Made by a program: the position numbers and the translations under genes. A DNA stretch of 64,000 nt from Polynucleobacter sp. 78F-HAINBA. Its GTDB lineage: Bacteria; Pseudomonadota; Gammaproteobacteria; Burkholderiales; Burkholderiaceae. The notes beneath the pieces were generated by a model. That model had not been told where the DNA came from, made no database searches, and saw only the letters and a list, made by a program, of their open reading frames with translations. The stretch is from assembly GCF_018882325.1 (NCBI RefSeq), contig NZ_JACVOQ010000003.1, positions 1 to 64,000 of the forward strand. The letters run 5' to 3'. Shown piece by piece: positions 8,578-17,273 of the stretch; within the stretch, counting starts at the first letter, position 1, and the number at the start of each line of letters is the position of its first letter.

Positions 8578-10395
8578 ATGAATAAAACAGTCAAGATCAT
8601 CGTCGGAGCTCTAGGTGGGGTAATTGTCCTGCTTGCGGCGGGGGTGTGGTACGCAAGCTCAGCAGTTGACCCAGTGCAATTAACCAAATTACTCACCACT
8701 TCGGTGAAGTCCGCTACAGGCAGGGATTTAAAAATCAGCGGACCTGTGAGCTTAAGTTTTTTCCCGGGAATTTCAGTTTCGGCAGAGCGCTTGAGCTTAA
8801 GTAATGCAACTTGGGCATCCAATCCTGAGATGCTGACTCTCAATCGCATTGATTTGAATATTAAGATGCTGCCGCTACTCAGTAAGCGCATTGAGGTTGG
8901 TAGTGTCAAGCTTGCTGGTCTTGAGTTACGTCTTCAAAAAAATGCATCAGGCAAGGTGAATTGGGATATGAGCACAGACTCACCCAATACAACCCCTGGT
9001 TCTAGTGGTGACAATGCAGACACCCCTTCAGTTGGTAATAATTTGATCTACATGGATAGCGTTTCTGTTGCGGATACCCAGATTCAATATCAAGATCCTT
9101 TTGGCGCAATCTCCAATTATCAAATCAAACGTTTTTCATTAACGGAGAGTGGGGATAAATCCAGCATCTCACTCAATATGCAAGCCCAGGGTCAAGCTCT
9201 AGAGCTCAGTGGAAAAACAGGCTCATTTTCTAAGTTACTGAAGCAGTCGGATACTTCATCGTTGCAATTTCCACTCGACCTTAATCTCGCTATGAATGGC
9301 AAGACCCTATCGATTAAGGGTGAGGTAAGCAAGCCCCCCAAAGCTGTGCCCACGATCAATTTAACCTTGAGCTCAAAAGCTTTTGATTGGCCTAACTTGA
9401 GCGCTACTGCCAATCCACCCGCTCAAGCTTCAAATGCGGTTAAGTCGGATCAAGTGGTGCGTCAACCGACAAAGCCACAATCCAAATACTTGTTTAGTAG
9501 CGAGGCTATTCCTTTTGATGCTCTACCTCAAGCTAAAGGGAAGGTAGTCATCGACATTGCGGCCTTGGGCCTACCAAAGCGGAAGCCAATTGAAAATCTT
9601 CAAGCTACTTTGCAGCTAAATGGTAATGAAATTGATATCCCAAATCTGACTTTTCAGATGGGCAGGGGAGGTGCTGATTTACAGATTAAGCTCTCAGGAT
9701 TTGATGCAGCAAATCCGACATTCGCAGCCAAAGGTGTGACAAAGGATTTCACGCTGGAAAGTTTATTAGCTAGGCTTGACCCTAGCTCCAAGGTCAGCGG
9801 GGGTGCCATGAGGTTGGCGTTTGATATCAAGACATCTGGAGCTAGCCTGCATCAAATGGCGGGTAATTCGAATGGCAAAATTCAATGGAGTATTAATCAA
9901 GCTCAAATGGGCACCAATTTTTTGAATGATGCTGGTGACTTCGTGGTCACGCTCTTAGATTCCATGAATCCAATGCGCAAGAAAACGAGTCAAACAGTTT
10001 TAGAATGCGCGGTCGCCTATCTACCAATTAGTAATGGCCAGATCAATATAGCCAATACAGTTGGCGCTGAAACCGATAGATTGAATGTAGTGTTAGCTGG
10101 TTCTATAAATCTAAAAACAGAGACAGTTAATCTCACGATTGATCCTCAGGAAAAATCGGGTCTGACTACTGGTCTTGATTTAGCAGGGCTAGTAAAGATG
10201 GGCGGCACGCTATCAAACCCTAAGGCAGGCATTAATCAAGCCGGCGTTGTGAACAGCGCCGTTTCCATTGGACTTGGATTTTTGACTGGAGGCGCAAGTA
10301 TTTTGGCTGAGAATGCGAGATCAATGACCTCTAAAGGCCATCCTTGTCGCGATGCACTCCACCCCTGGTCAGATATCTATGCTGGGGCGGAGTAA
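8578..10395 (+). CDS. AsmA family inner-membrane-anchored protein
   Basis: The 605-residue protein has one N-terminal membrane segment (about residues 5-27) followed by a large periplasmic part. The pattern VDPVQLTKLLTTSVKSATGRDLKISGPVSLS begins the AsmA domain, and the C-terminal AsmA_2-like region has N..LA(G).INL.TE..NLTI.P. AsmA-like proteins belong to the bridge-like family thought to carry phospholipids toward the outer membrane; that role is inferred from homologues. A TAGAAT hexamer at 8563-8568 lies only 9 bases before the ATG and no Shine-Dalgarno sequence is visible, so the message may be nearly leaderless. Confidence 0.85.
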   Translation: MNKTVKIIVGALGGVIVLLAAGVWYASSAVDPVQLTKLLTTSVKSATGRDLKISGPVSLSFFPGISVSAERLSLSNATWASNPEMLTLNRIDLNIKMLPLLSKRIEVGSVKLAGLELRLQKNASGKVNWDMSTDSPNTTPGSSGDNADTPSVGNNLIYMDSVSVADTQIQYQDPFGAISNYQIKRFSLTESGDKSSISLNMQAQGQALELSGKTGSFSKLLKQSDTSSLQFPLDLNLAMNGKTLSIKGEVSKPPKAVPTINLTLSSKAFDWPNLSATANPPAQASNAVKSDQVVRQPTKPQSKYLFSSEAIPFDALPQAKGKVVIDIAALGLPKRKPIENLQATLQLNGNEIDIPNLTFQMGRGGADLQIKLSGFDAANPTFAAKGVTKDFTLESLLARLDPSSKVSGGAMRLAFDIKTSGASLHQMAGNSNGKIQWSINQAQMGTNFLNDAGDFVVTLLDSMNPMRKKTSQTVLECAVAYLPISNGQINIANTVGAETDRLNVVLAGSINLKTETVNLTIDPQEKSGLTTGLDLAGLVKMGGTLSNPKAGINQAGVVNSAVSIGLGFLTGGASILAENARSMTSKGHPCRDALHPWSDIYAGAE

Positions 10396-10398
10396 TTC

Positions 10399-10746
10399 TT
10401 AAAACACTATTCCGCTGATAAAAAGGCTGAATAAAGAAATAAAGATACTGGCAAAGAACGCTGTCCAGAAGCTGGAGATAGTAAAGCCACTGACCACTGC
10501 AGACACTAGCATTAGCACCAATGCATTGACTACCAACAGAAACAATCCCATGGTGAGAACAGTCAGCGGCAGAGTAAAGAGAATCAATAAGGGTTTTACG
10601 ACGGCATTGGCAAATCCGAGCAGTAGGGCGGCAATTAATAGTGAGCCACCATCAGCAAAGCGTAAGCCGCTAAAAAGGTAGCTGGCGACCCAGAGGGATA
10701 AAGAGGTTAACCCCCACTGGACTAAAAATGGTACTAAGTTACCCAT
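10399..10746 (-). CDS. YvlD/phage-holin-4-type small membrane protein
   Basis: The 115-residue product has four membrane segments and the pattern LL.GFANAVVKPLL.LFTLPLTVLTMGLFLLVVNAL, typical of the Pfam phage_holin_4_2/YvlD family. Despite the name these are ordinary chromosomal inner-membrane proteins of unknown function; nothing phage-related surrounds the gene. It is convergent with the AsmA gene, 3 bases apart. Confidence 0.85.
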   Translation of the reverse strand: MGNLVPFLVQWGLTSLSLWVASYLFSGLRFADGGSLLIAALLLGFANAVVKPLLILFTLPLTVLTMGLFLLVVNALVLMLVSAVVSGFTISSFWTAFFASIFISLFSLFISGIVF

Positions 10747-10810
10747 GACGAGCGTCCTTTTTGATAATTTTTGAAATTAACTTTAATCGTAACTGATTTT
10801 AGGTGAGACA

Positions 10811-11116
10811 TTAGGCAGCTAGCTTTTGCTTTGAGTTTTTAATTGGCTTAAAGTGAATTTCAATATGAGTGTTAGTTGCTGCCGCCAATTTGGTCAGAGT
10901 TCTCAGGGAGGGAAGTCCGGCGCCGCTTTCAAGCCTTGCAATTGCGGATTGAGAGGTGCTCATCAGAGAGGCCAACTCCCCCTGGGATAACCCGCTTTTC
11001 ATGCGTGCCTCGATAATCTCTTGGGCAACCTCAAATTCCACGCGAGATTCATCATAGGCTTTTTTGTACTCGGGATTTTTAATCCACTTTTTATGTAAAT
11101 TCGAGATTTTGGTCAT
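10811..11116 (-). CDS. HigA-like antitoxin, XRE-type helix-turn-helix
   Basis: The 101-residue protein contains a Cro/C1 helix-turn-helix (SGLSQGELASLMSTSQSAIARLESG, about residues 42-66) followed by LPSLRTLTKLAAAT and a basic tail. Antitoxins of this kind neutralise a RelE/HigB toxin and repress their own promoter. The ATG at 11116 overlaps the toxin stop as ATGA, so the two are translationally coupled; longer in-frame extension upstream runs inside the toxin gene and is not real. The toxin-first order fits HigBA-type modules. The operator lies before the toxin. Confidence 0.85.
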   Translation of the reverse strand: MTKISNLHKKWIKNPEYKKAYDESRVEFEVAQEIIEARMKSGLSQGELASLMSTSQSAIARLESGAGLPSLRTLTKLAAATNTHIEIHFKPIKNSKQKLAA

Positions 11117-11445
11117 ATTAAGTTTGCCTGTTTTGCTCTTCTTGTTGCTATTTCTAAAGCTGCCGATGGAGTTTTCTGGGTCTTCTTGATGAATACATGT
11201 AAAACGATAATTCTCTTTGCGCTGCCGTAGATATAAATTCCTCTTGCAATTCCGTCTCTGCCGGAGATGCGTATTTCCCATAACTTATCCCCCAAAGACT
11301 TGATGTGAGGCATTCCGACATCCTGGGGGCCAAACTGCTCAAGTAACCCAGAAACCCTCACAAAGCGACTTCTAATATCTGTTGGCAGAGCCTCCAACTC
11401 TAGGTCAACAGTGGAGTTTAGGGTGTATACGGTCCATATGGTCAT
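11113..11445 (-). CDS. RelE/HigB-type toxin (Gp49-like)
   Basis: The 110-residue protein has the RelE/ParE-superfamily pattern of a Gp49-like toxin: VDLELEALPTDIRSRFVRVSGLLE, then IKSLGDKLWEIRISGRDGIARGIYIY and IIVLHVFIKKTQKTP, with basic residues near the C-terminus (ATRRAKQA). Members of the family usually cleave mRNA on the ribosome; this is inferred from homology. It is the first gene of the module and overlaps the antitoxin by four bases. An operator-like palindrome lies directly upstream at 11454-11488. Confidence 0.85.
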   Translation of the reverse strand: MTIWTVYTLNSTVDLELEALPTDIRSRFVRVSGLLEQFGPQDVGMPHIKSLGDKLWEIRISGRDGIARGIYIYGSAKRIIVLHVFIKKTQKTPSAALEIATRRAKQANLI

Positions 11446-11453
11446 CCATAAAT

Positions 11454-11488
11454 TATATCAATAATGATATATGCTAAAAATGATATAA
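11454..11488. promoter_or_regulatory. Palindromic operator of the HigBA-like module
   Basis: TATATCA (11454-11460) and TGATATA (11465-11471) form a perfect inverted repeat with a 4-base spacer, and a further TGATATA half-site follows at 11481-11487. The block sits 9 bases before the toxin start on the minus strand, where autorepression by an antitoxin would act. Three half-sites suggest cooperative binding. Confidence 0.6.
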
Positions 11489-11513
11489 CTTAACCAGCAA
11501 TAAATCAAGGGCT

Positions 11514-11717
11514 TTAATAATGAGGGGGAATTTCATCCTTTGGGCTGTTATTAACTGCCCCATCGCCACTGCTGGCTTGCTCCTTAATGGATTTAAGTTC
11601 GCGATATAGAAATTCAATCTGCTGCTGTTGCTTGTAGATGGTTTGGTTTAGTTGATCAATCAAATCTTCAGTAAAGCTGAGTTTAATTTCAAGGTTAGCG
11701 ATGCGATCTTCAGTCAT
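11514..11717 (-). CDS. slyX: SlyX family protein
   Basis: The 67-residue protein is a heptad-rich coiled coil (RIANLEIKLSFTEDLIDQLNQTIYKQQQQIEFLYRELK) that ends in the family's characteristic PPHY. SlyX is a small cytoplasmic protein of unknown function. It lies 21 bases downstream of the DUF1653-like gene on the same strand, so both are probably co-transcribed. Confidence 0.85.
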   Translation of the reverse strand: MTEDRIANLEIKLSFTEDLIDQLNQTIYKQQQQIEFLYRELKSIKEQASSGDGAVNNSPKDEIPPHY

Positions 11718-11738
11718 TTCAATTCTTCTCTCTTTATC

Positions 11739-11960
11739 TTAAGCATCAACTAATTCAAATCGACCATCTTCCATTTCTGCTTTTGGTCTGATCCAAAAGT
11801 CATGTGACTGGAGTGATTCGTATACATAGGCTGGCTCTAGGTTGGCTTCAACATTGGCGAGCAGCACTACCTTATAAAAGCCACCCGTCTTAATGTGTCT
11901 TAGCTTGCTTCCCGGCTTAAATAGTCCATCATCGGCATCTGTCATTTTTGGTTTGCTCAT
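11739..11960 (-). CDS. DUF1653-like small protein
   Basis: The 73-residue product has [14 protein letters not shown], then [12 protein letters not shown] and [17 protein letters not shown]. This follows the DUF1653 pattern (YRHyKG..Y.V...A....lEp.vvYraL.....WvRP...F), a short beta-rich domain of unknown function. The match is clear in order and spacing but I cannot score it. It precedes slyX. Confidence 0.7.
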   Translation of the reverse strand: MSKPKMTDADDGLFKPGSKLRHIKTGGFYKVVLLANVEANLEPAYVYESLQSHDFWIRPKAEMEDGRFELVDA

Positions 11961-11993
11961 GTCAAAAAAGTGCTTTCTCAGTATGATCTACGT

Positions 11994-13010
11994 ATGACAA
12001 ATTCTGTCCCGTACTCCATTCTAGATATATCTCCAATCCCGCAGGGATTTACTGCTGGTGATGCCTTGCGTAACTCATTAGATGTTGCTCAGCATGCTGA
12101 GGCTTTGGGCTATACCCGCTATTGGGTGGCCGAGCATCACAATATGACAGGTAATGCTAGCTCTGCTACTGCAGTCTTAGTTGGTTATATAGCTGGAGGT
12201 ACCAAAACCATTCTGGTTGGGTCTGGCGGTGTGATGTTGCCAAACCATGCCCCACTAGTCATCGCAGAGCAATTTGGCACTTTGGCGTCTATCTATCCTG
12301 GCAGGATTGAGTTGGGCTTAGGACGTGCGCCAGGCACTGACCAAATGACGGCTAGAGCCTTACGGCGAGATTTATTGGGAAGTGATGATCGCTTTCCGCA
12401 GGATGTGCGAGAGCTGCAACATTACTTTGGCCCTATTCAGGAGGGGCAAGCAGTAAAGGCTATTCCGGGGGCTGATACTCAAGTACCCATTTGGATCCTG
12501 GGATCCAGTTTGTATGGCGCTCAATTGGCGGCCCACTTTGGCTTGCCCTATGCATTTGCCTCGCACTTTGCACCAGAGCAGTTGCTCGATGCAATGACTG
12601 CCTATCGCGAACTATTTAAACCATCCGATAAGTTAAGTAAGCCTTATTCTGCATTTGTGATGAATGTAGTTGCTGCCGATGCTGATGAAGAGGCCGCTCA
12701 TCTTTTCACCACTTTGCAGCAGAATCTCATTCGCATGCATCGGAATACTCGCGGGCAATTACCGCCACCGATTGAAAATTTAGATGACTTCTGTGAGCCA
12801 CACGAAAAAACTACTGCCTCACACGCTTTACGCTGCTCTGCTGTTGGGTCTTTGGAAACGGTGAGAAAAGAGATGCAGTATTGGCTCGATCAAACTGGCG
12901 CTAACGAAATTATTATCACAGGCCAAATTTATGATCATCAGGCGCGCTTGAGGTCGTTTGAAATTGCTGCTGAAGCGGCCAAGGGTTTGCGCTTTAACTC
13001 TAAAGTCTAA
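11994..13010 (+). CDS. LLM-class flavin-dependent oxidoreductase
   Basis: The 338-residue protein belongs to the bacterial luciferase-like monooxygenase family, using reduced flavin. It starts [24 protein letters not shown] and contains YWVAEHHNM, then [20 protein letters not shown] and [19 protein letters not shown], which are the marks of the YhbW/alkanal-monooxygenase-like subgroup. The substrate is unknown. I chose the ATG at 11994; a GTG at 11970 in frame would add eight residues that do not resemble the family. Its last 11 bases overlap the end of the convergent PIN gene. Confidence 0.87.
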   Translation: MTNSVPYSILDISPIPQGFTAGDALRNSLDVAQHAEALGYTRYWVAEHHNMTGNASSATAVLVGYIAGGTKTILVGSGGVMLPNHAPLVIAEQFGTLASIYPGRIELGLGRAPGTDQMTARALRRDLLGSDDRFPQDVRELQHYFGPIQEGQAVKAIPGADTQVPIWILGSSLYGAQLAAHFGLPYAFASHFAPEQLLDAMTAYRELFKPSDKLSKPYSAFVMNVVAADADEEAAHLFTTLQQNLIRMHRNTRGQLPPPIENLDDFCEPHEKTTASHALRCSAVGSLETVRKEMQYWLDQTGANEIIITGQIYDHQARLRSFEIAAEAAKGLRFNSKV

Positions 13011-13416
13011 AGGCGTTGTAGTCGCTGGTAATCAGAATATCGTCTTGAGCAGCTCGACTGGCGATGTGGAGCAGGGCATTGTCTTTGCTGATGAGTATCG
13101 CTGGCCTGAATTGATAGGCTAGATCCAAGAAGATCTGATCATCGGGGTCTTGGCATTTCCAGGGCGCAGTAGCTAGGTTTGAATCGTCATGCTGCCGTGC
13201 GAGGGATTGCCATTGATCAAAAATTGCTGCTTGAGTTACTTCATCGAGCTTAAAGAGGGGGCGCGAGATGACGTCGGCAAACTCGAATAAAGTCTTTTGA
13301 CTAGCAACTGCAGGAACGCTGCCATCCACAATTGCTTGTTTCAGATTGCTCGCTCGCTCGTCATTAAAGGCAAAAATATCTAGCAAGATATTGGTGTCTA
13401 AAACTACCGCTTTCAT
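13000..13416 (-). CDS. PIN-domain putative toxin (COG1569-like)
   Basis: This 138-residue protein has the PIN nuclease acidic residues in order: VLDTNILLD at the start, E in FEFADV, D in [11 protein letters not shown] and D in ISKDNALL, ending with ITSDYNAF. That layout matches the group usually labelled 'putative toxin component, PIN family'. Such proteins are Mg-dependent RNases in VapC systems. There is no small antitoxin next to it. Instead its start overlaps the yaeQ stop by four bases, so it is translationally coupled to yaeQ. It also overlaps the convergent oxidoreductase gene at its 3' end. Confidence 0.82.
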   Translation of the reverse strand: MKAVVLDTNILLDIFAFNDERASNLKQAIVDGSVPAVASQKTLFEFADVISRPLFKLDEVTQAAIFDQWQSLARQHDDSNLATAPWKCQDPDDQIFLDLAYQFRPAILISKDNALLHIASRAAQDDILITSDYNAFRL

Positions 13417-13961
13417 TGCTGTTGATTGCGCCAGATTTCTGGGGTGATGGTGACTTGACCCTTATCCGAAGAAACGTAAGCCTCTCCATCTTGAATATTG
13501 ACATGGATAACCATGCTACGCTCCACTAGCTTATTCAGTTCTTTAGCTTGCTCTGCTGGGATGGAGATCACCTGTAGATTGCGTGCACGAGTCAGCTTAT
13601 TCGCAATGCCATCCCACCAAATTTTGCTAGTGTGTCCACCATAGCAATAGACGATAACTTGATCGGATCGGCCACAGGCTTTGAGAATGCGTCGCTCATC
13701 AGGTTGGCCGACTTCAATCCAAAGTTTGATGGCGTCTGTGAGGTCCTTAACCCAGAGGTCGGGCTCATCGGTATCGCTCAAGCCTTTGGTAAAAGCCAAA
13801 TCTTCCTGGGCTTGGAGGGCAAAGGCGATGATACGAACCATCATCCGCTCTTCAGTCTCAGAGGGGTGCTTGGCGATAGTGAGGGAATGACTGCCGTAAT
13901 AGTGGCGGTCAGAGTCTGCGACGTGGAGGTCGGCTTTGTGGATAGTTGCGCGTAGAGCCAT
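13413..13961 (-). CDS. yaeQ: YaeQ family protein
   Basis: The 182-residue protein matches YaeQ along its whole length: LRATIHKADLHVADSDRHYY at the start, then SETEERMMVRIIAFAL, DEPDLWVKDLTDAIKLWIEVGQPDE and VIVYCYGG. The family adopts a PD-(D/E)XK nuclease-like fold, with conserved D/E residues in the EPDLW...WIEVGQPDE stretch, but its function is not established. It was originally linked to suppression of RfaH loss in enterobacteria. It is the first gene of a two-gene unit with the PIN protein and is divergent from the FAD dehydrogenase across about 90 bases. Confidence 0.9.
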   Translation of the reverse strand: MALRATIHKADLHVADSDRHYYGSHSLTIAKHPSETEERMMVRIIAFALQAQEDLAFTKGLSDTDEPDLWVKDLTDAIKLWIEVGQPDERRILKACGRSDQVIVYCYGGHTSKIWWDGIANKLTRARNLQVISIPAEQAKELNKLVERSMVIHVNIQDGEAYVSSDKGQVTITPEIWRNQQQ

Positions 13962-14050
13962 GGCGCATTATCGCCTTTAAAAGGGGGTAAGCCAGATCTC
14001 CCAGTATTATTTAGAAAATTACCCTGATTTACTGTGTATCGTAGAGCCCC

Positions 14051-15661
14051 ATGATCCGTATTACCGAACTTCGCCTGCCCATTCACCATGCCCCTGAGGC
14101 ATTGGAGGAGGCGATCTTGAAGCGCTTGAATATTCAGGCCCAAGATTTGATTCGGACTGATGTTTTTAAGCGTAGCTACGACGCGAGAAAAAATGTCGCT
14201 CTTGCGTTTATCTATACCGTCGATTTATCGGTAAAAGATGAAGACAAATTGCTCAAGCAGTTTGCGAATGACATTCACGTAAGACCATCCCCAGATACAA
14301 GTTACCACTTCGTTGCCAACGCCTCGCAGGTGAAAAACCCAGGCTTTGAACGCCCTGTCATCATTGGATTTGGTCCCTGCGGAATTTTTGCTGCTTTGGT
14401 GTTGGCGCAGATGGGCTTTAAACCCATCGTATTGGAACGTGGCAAACCAGTACGTGAGCGCACGCAAGATACTTGGGGCTTATGGCGCAAGAATATCCTG
14501 AATCCAGAATCGAATGTGCAGTTTGGTGAGGGTGGAGCGGGCACGTTCTCCGATGGCAAGCTTTATAGCCAGATTAAAGATCCGAAGTTCTACGGTCGCA
14601 AGGTCATTGCTGAATTTATCAAAGCAGGCGCCCCAGAGGAAATTCGTTATGTGGCTAAGCCGCACATTGGCACCTTCCGATTGGTTGGCGTTGTCGAAAG
14701 AATGCGCCAAGAAATTATTGAGCTTGGTGGAGAGATTCGCTTTTCACAAAAGGTCATTGGCTTTGATATTCAGAATGATCACATTACTGGAGTCAAGATT
14801 GAGGGGCATCCAGATTTGCCTGCCAGCCATGTGGTGCTCGCTTTGGGCCATAGTGCTCGCGATACCTTTGAGGCATTGCATGCGGCTGGCGTCTATATGG
14901 AGGCAAAACCCTTTTCAGTAGGCTTTCGTATTGAGCATCCACAATCTTTGATCGACAAGGCACGCTTGGGGCCACACGCTGGTAATGAGTTGATAGGCGC
15001 CGCTGATTACAAGTTAGTCCACCACGCCAAGAATGGCCGTGCAGTCTATAGTTTTTGTATGTGCCCAGGAGGAACTGTAGTTGCTGCCACCTCCGAGCCT
15101 AATCGCGTCGTGACGAACGGGATGAGTCAATATTCTCGTAATGAGCGTAATGCCAATGCCGGTATCGTTGTTGGCATTACCCCTGAAGACTATCCGGGCG
15201 GTCCGCTAGCAGGTATTGAGTTTCAAAGGGCGTTAGAGTCCAAGGCGTATGAATTAGGCGGATCTACCTACGAAGCCCCAGGCCAATTGGTGGGAGACTT
15301 TTTAGCTGGCAGGGCTTCCACCGACTTTGGCTCTGTCATACCTTCCTATAAGCCTGGTGTTCACCTAACAGACCTTGCCGATGCTTTACCTGCGTATGCA
15401 ATTGAGGCAATCCGAGAGGCGATCCCTGCCTTTGAAAAGCAGATCAAAGGCTTTTCAATGAAGGATGCGGTATTGACTGGCATTGAGACCCGTACATCTT
15501 CTCCTTTGCGGATTACTCGAGGCGCTAATTTTCAGAGTCTGAACATCAAAGGTCTTTATCCTGCAGGTGAGGGTGCTGGTTATGCCGGTGGAATATTGTC
15601 TGCTGGAGTTGATGGGATTAAAGTAGCAGAAGCAGTCGCGCTTGACTGCCTTTCCAAATAA
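14051..15661 (+). CDS. FAD-dependent dehydrogenase (COG2509 family)
   Basis: The 536-residue protein has an N-terminal alpha/beta domain of about 95 residues (MIRITELRLPI...), then the FAD-binding Rossmann motif IIGFGPCGIFAALVLA near residue 103. Further on come FSDGKLYSQIKD and a C-terminal GLYPAGEGAGYAGGILSAGVDG, the second flavin-contact motif. This architecture is that of uncharacterised FAD-dependent dehydrogenases (COG2509) found widely in bacteria. The substrate is unknown. It ends 19 bases before hemN, so both may be one transcript. Confidence 0.85.
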   Translation: MIRITELRLPIHHAPEALEEAILKRLNIQAQDLIRTDVFKRSYDARKNVALAFIYTVDLSVKDEDKLLKQFANDIHVRPSPDTSYHFVANASQVKNPGFERPVIIGFGPCGIFAALVLAQMGFKPIVLERGKPVRERTQDTWGLWRKNILNPESNVQFGEGGAGTFSDGKLYSQIKDPKFYGRKVIAEFIKAGAPEEIRYVAKPHIGTFRLVGVVERMRQEIIELGGEIRFSQKVIGFDIQNDHITGVKIEGHPDLPASHVVLALGHSARDTFEALHAAGVYMEAKPFSVGFRIEHPQSLIDKARLGPHAGNELIGAADYKLVHHAKNGRAVYSFCMCPGGTVVAATSEPNRVVTNGMSQYSRNERNANAGIVVGITPEDYPGGPLAGIEFQRALESKAYELGGSTYEAPGQLVGDFLAGRASTDFGSVIPSYKPGVHLTDLADALPAYAIEAIREAIPAFEKQIKGFSMKDAVLTGIETRTSSPLRITRGANFQSLNIKGLYPAGEGAGYAGGILSAGVDGIKVAEAVALDCLSK

Positions 15662-15680
15662 TTCAATAAGTTGATTCCTG

Positions 15681-17096
15681 ATGAGCTCTGTAGCGTCTGC
15701 TTCTACCCCAACTGAAAAAGAAGTACTTTTTCATCCGGAGTTATTGCAGAAGTTTGATATCAATGGGCCGCGCTACACCTCTTACCCTAGTGCCGATCGC
15801 TTTCACAATGAGTTTTGTGAGGCTGATTATTTAAGCGCTTTGAAGCGTGTAGCCAAAGTCAATGAGCCGCTATCCCTGTATTTTCATTTGCCGTTCTGTC
15901 CCAATATTTGTTACTACTGTGGTTGCAACAAAATCATCACCAAAGACCATGGTCGAAGCGCTAAATACATCAAGTATTTAGCTAAAGAGATGGCAATGGT
16001 TTGTACCGCCATGGGTGCTCAGAAAAAAATACCAGTAACTCAGCTACATTGGGGTGGCGGCACGCCAACATTTTTATCTCACGAAGAGATGACGGAGTTG
16101 ATGCACCATACGCGTGAGCATTTCGATCTACTTCCTGGTGGCGAATACTCGATTGAGATTGATCCAAGGCGGGTGACTGAGGCTGATATTGCCTTGCTTG
16201 CTGAGTTGGGCTTTAACCGTATCAGTCTCGGGGTGCAAGACTTCAACCTCGAGGTGCAGCAAGCGGTGCATCGCGTACAGACCATAGAAGAAACTCAAGC
16301 AGTAATGGATTGGTCTAGGAAGTATGGATTTAAATCCAGGAGCGTTGATTTGATCTATGGTTTGCCAAAGCAAACACCGGAGACCTTTAAAGAAACCGTC
16401 GATGCCGTTCTAAAAATGAATCCTGATCGCCTCTCGGTTTACAACTACGCCCATCTACCGCACATCTTCAAGCCACAACGCAGAATTGCTGAAGCAGATT
16501 TACCGGGCGCTGCAGATAAGTTAGATATTCTGTCGAACACGATAGCAAGACTTGGTGAAGTAGGCTATGTTTTTATTGGCATGGACCACTTCGCTAAACC
16601 GGATGACGAGTTAGCGATTGCGCAAAAAGAAGGCAAGCTCCATCGAAATTTTCAAGGTTATTCCACGCAAGCTGAGTGTGATCTCTTGGCTTTCGGTATT
16701 TCTTCGATTGGCAAGGTTGACGATAGTTACTCGCAAAATGTACGAACTCTAGATGAGTACTATGCAGCTATTGATGATGGCCATTTGCCCACTCTCCGAG
16801 GTCTGCAGCTGGACAAGGATGATTTACTGCGCCGTGAACTCATTGGTGAGTTGATGTGCCAATTTGCTCTGGATACCGAGCTTTTTGCCAAATCCCATCA
16901 AATCGAGTTCCCAAGTTACTTCAATACAGAAATTGAGGAGCTAAAGCGCCTAGAGGAGGCTGGCCTCCTAGAGTGGCAGGGCGCCAAGATGGTCGTACCG
17001 ATTAAAGGCAGGCTCTTGGCTAGGCGCGTAGCCATGACCTTTGATCGTCATCTGAGGGAATCTCAGGCTAAAGGCACTTATTCCAAAGTTCTTTGA
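15681..17096 (+). CDS. hemN: Oxygen-independent coproporphyrinogen III oxidase
   Basis: HemN converts coproporphyrinogen III to protoporphyrinogen IX without oxygen, by two radical-SAM decarboxylations. The 471-residue protein carries the iron-sulfur motif CPNICYYCGC (residues about 74-83), preceded by the GPRYTSYPSADRF stretch characteristic of true HemN rather than HemW. HWGGGTPTFL, the SAM-binding region, also follows. The length agrees with E. coli HemN (457). It follows the FAD dehydrogenase closely, and the region beyond it holds FNR-type sites that face ompW. Confidence 0.95.
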   Translation: MSSVASASTPTEKEVLFHPELLQKFDINGPRYTSYPSADRFHNEFCEADYLSALKRVAKVNEPLSLYFHLPFCPNICYYCGCNKIITKDHGRSAKYIKYLAKEMAMVCTAMGAQKKIPVTQLHWGGGTPTFLSHEEMTELMHHTREHFDLLPGGEYSIEIDPRRVTEADIALLAELGFNRISLGVQDFNLEVQQAVHRVQTIEETQAVMDWSRKYGFKSRSVDLIYGLPKQTPETFKETVDAVLKMNPDRLSVYNYAHLPHIFKPQRRIAEADLPGAADKLDILSNTIARLGEVGYVFIGMDHFAKPDDELAIAQKEGKLHRNFQGYSTQAECDLLAFGISSIGKVDDSYSQNVRTLDEYYAAIDDGHLPTLRGLQLDKDDLLRRELIGELMCQFALDTELFAKSHQIEFPSYFNTEIEELKRLEEAGLLEWQGAKMVVPIKGRLLARRVAMTFDRHLRESQAKGTYSKVL

Positions 17097-17123
17097 TCGA
17101 ATAAGCATCAAAAATTGATCGAT

Positions 17124-17137
17124 TTGATCTAGATCAA
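17124..17137. promoter_or_regulatory. FNR/Anr-type site, distal
   Basis: TTGATCTAGATCAA is a perfect match to the FNR consensus TTGAT-N4-ATCAA and is itself fully palindromic. It lies 137 bases before the ompW ATG, upstream of the proximal site. Confidence 0.7.
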
Positions 17138-17195
17138 AAACTCATCGAAACAGTGTTGCTTTAAAGCCAATAAAAAATTTCAGCACCCCATGAAT

Positions 17196-17209
17196 TTGAT
17201 TTGCATCAA
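17196..17209. promoter_or_regulatory. FNR/Anr-type site, proximal to ompW
   Basis: TTGATTTGCATCAA is a second perfect match to TTGAT-N4-ATCAA, inside a longer 22-bp palindrome at 17192-17213. Its centre is about 72 bases before the ompW ATG. An AAAATA/TAGATT stretch at 17233-17242 could be the -10 region, putting the site about 42 to 47 bases before the transcription start, the position of an activator. Confidence 0.75.
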
Positions 17210-17273
17210 ATTCAAACCCCATCTTCAATTTGAAAATAGATTCATCAAATTGATAACAGAAAAGGGGTACATC

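Noticed and set aside
10399..10746. Phage remnant suggested by the holin family name
   Set aside because: The family is an ordinary chromosomal membrane protein and no phage genes surround it.
11117..11281. N-terminal extension of the antitoxin frame
   Set aside because: It lies inside the toxin gene in another frame; the helix-turn-helix protein begins sensibly at the ATGA overlap.
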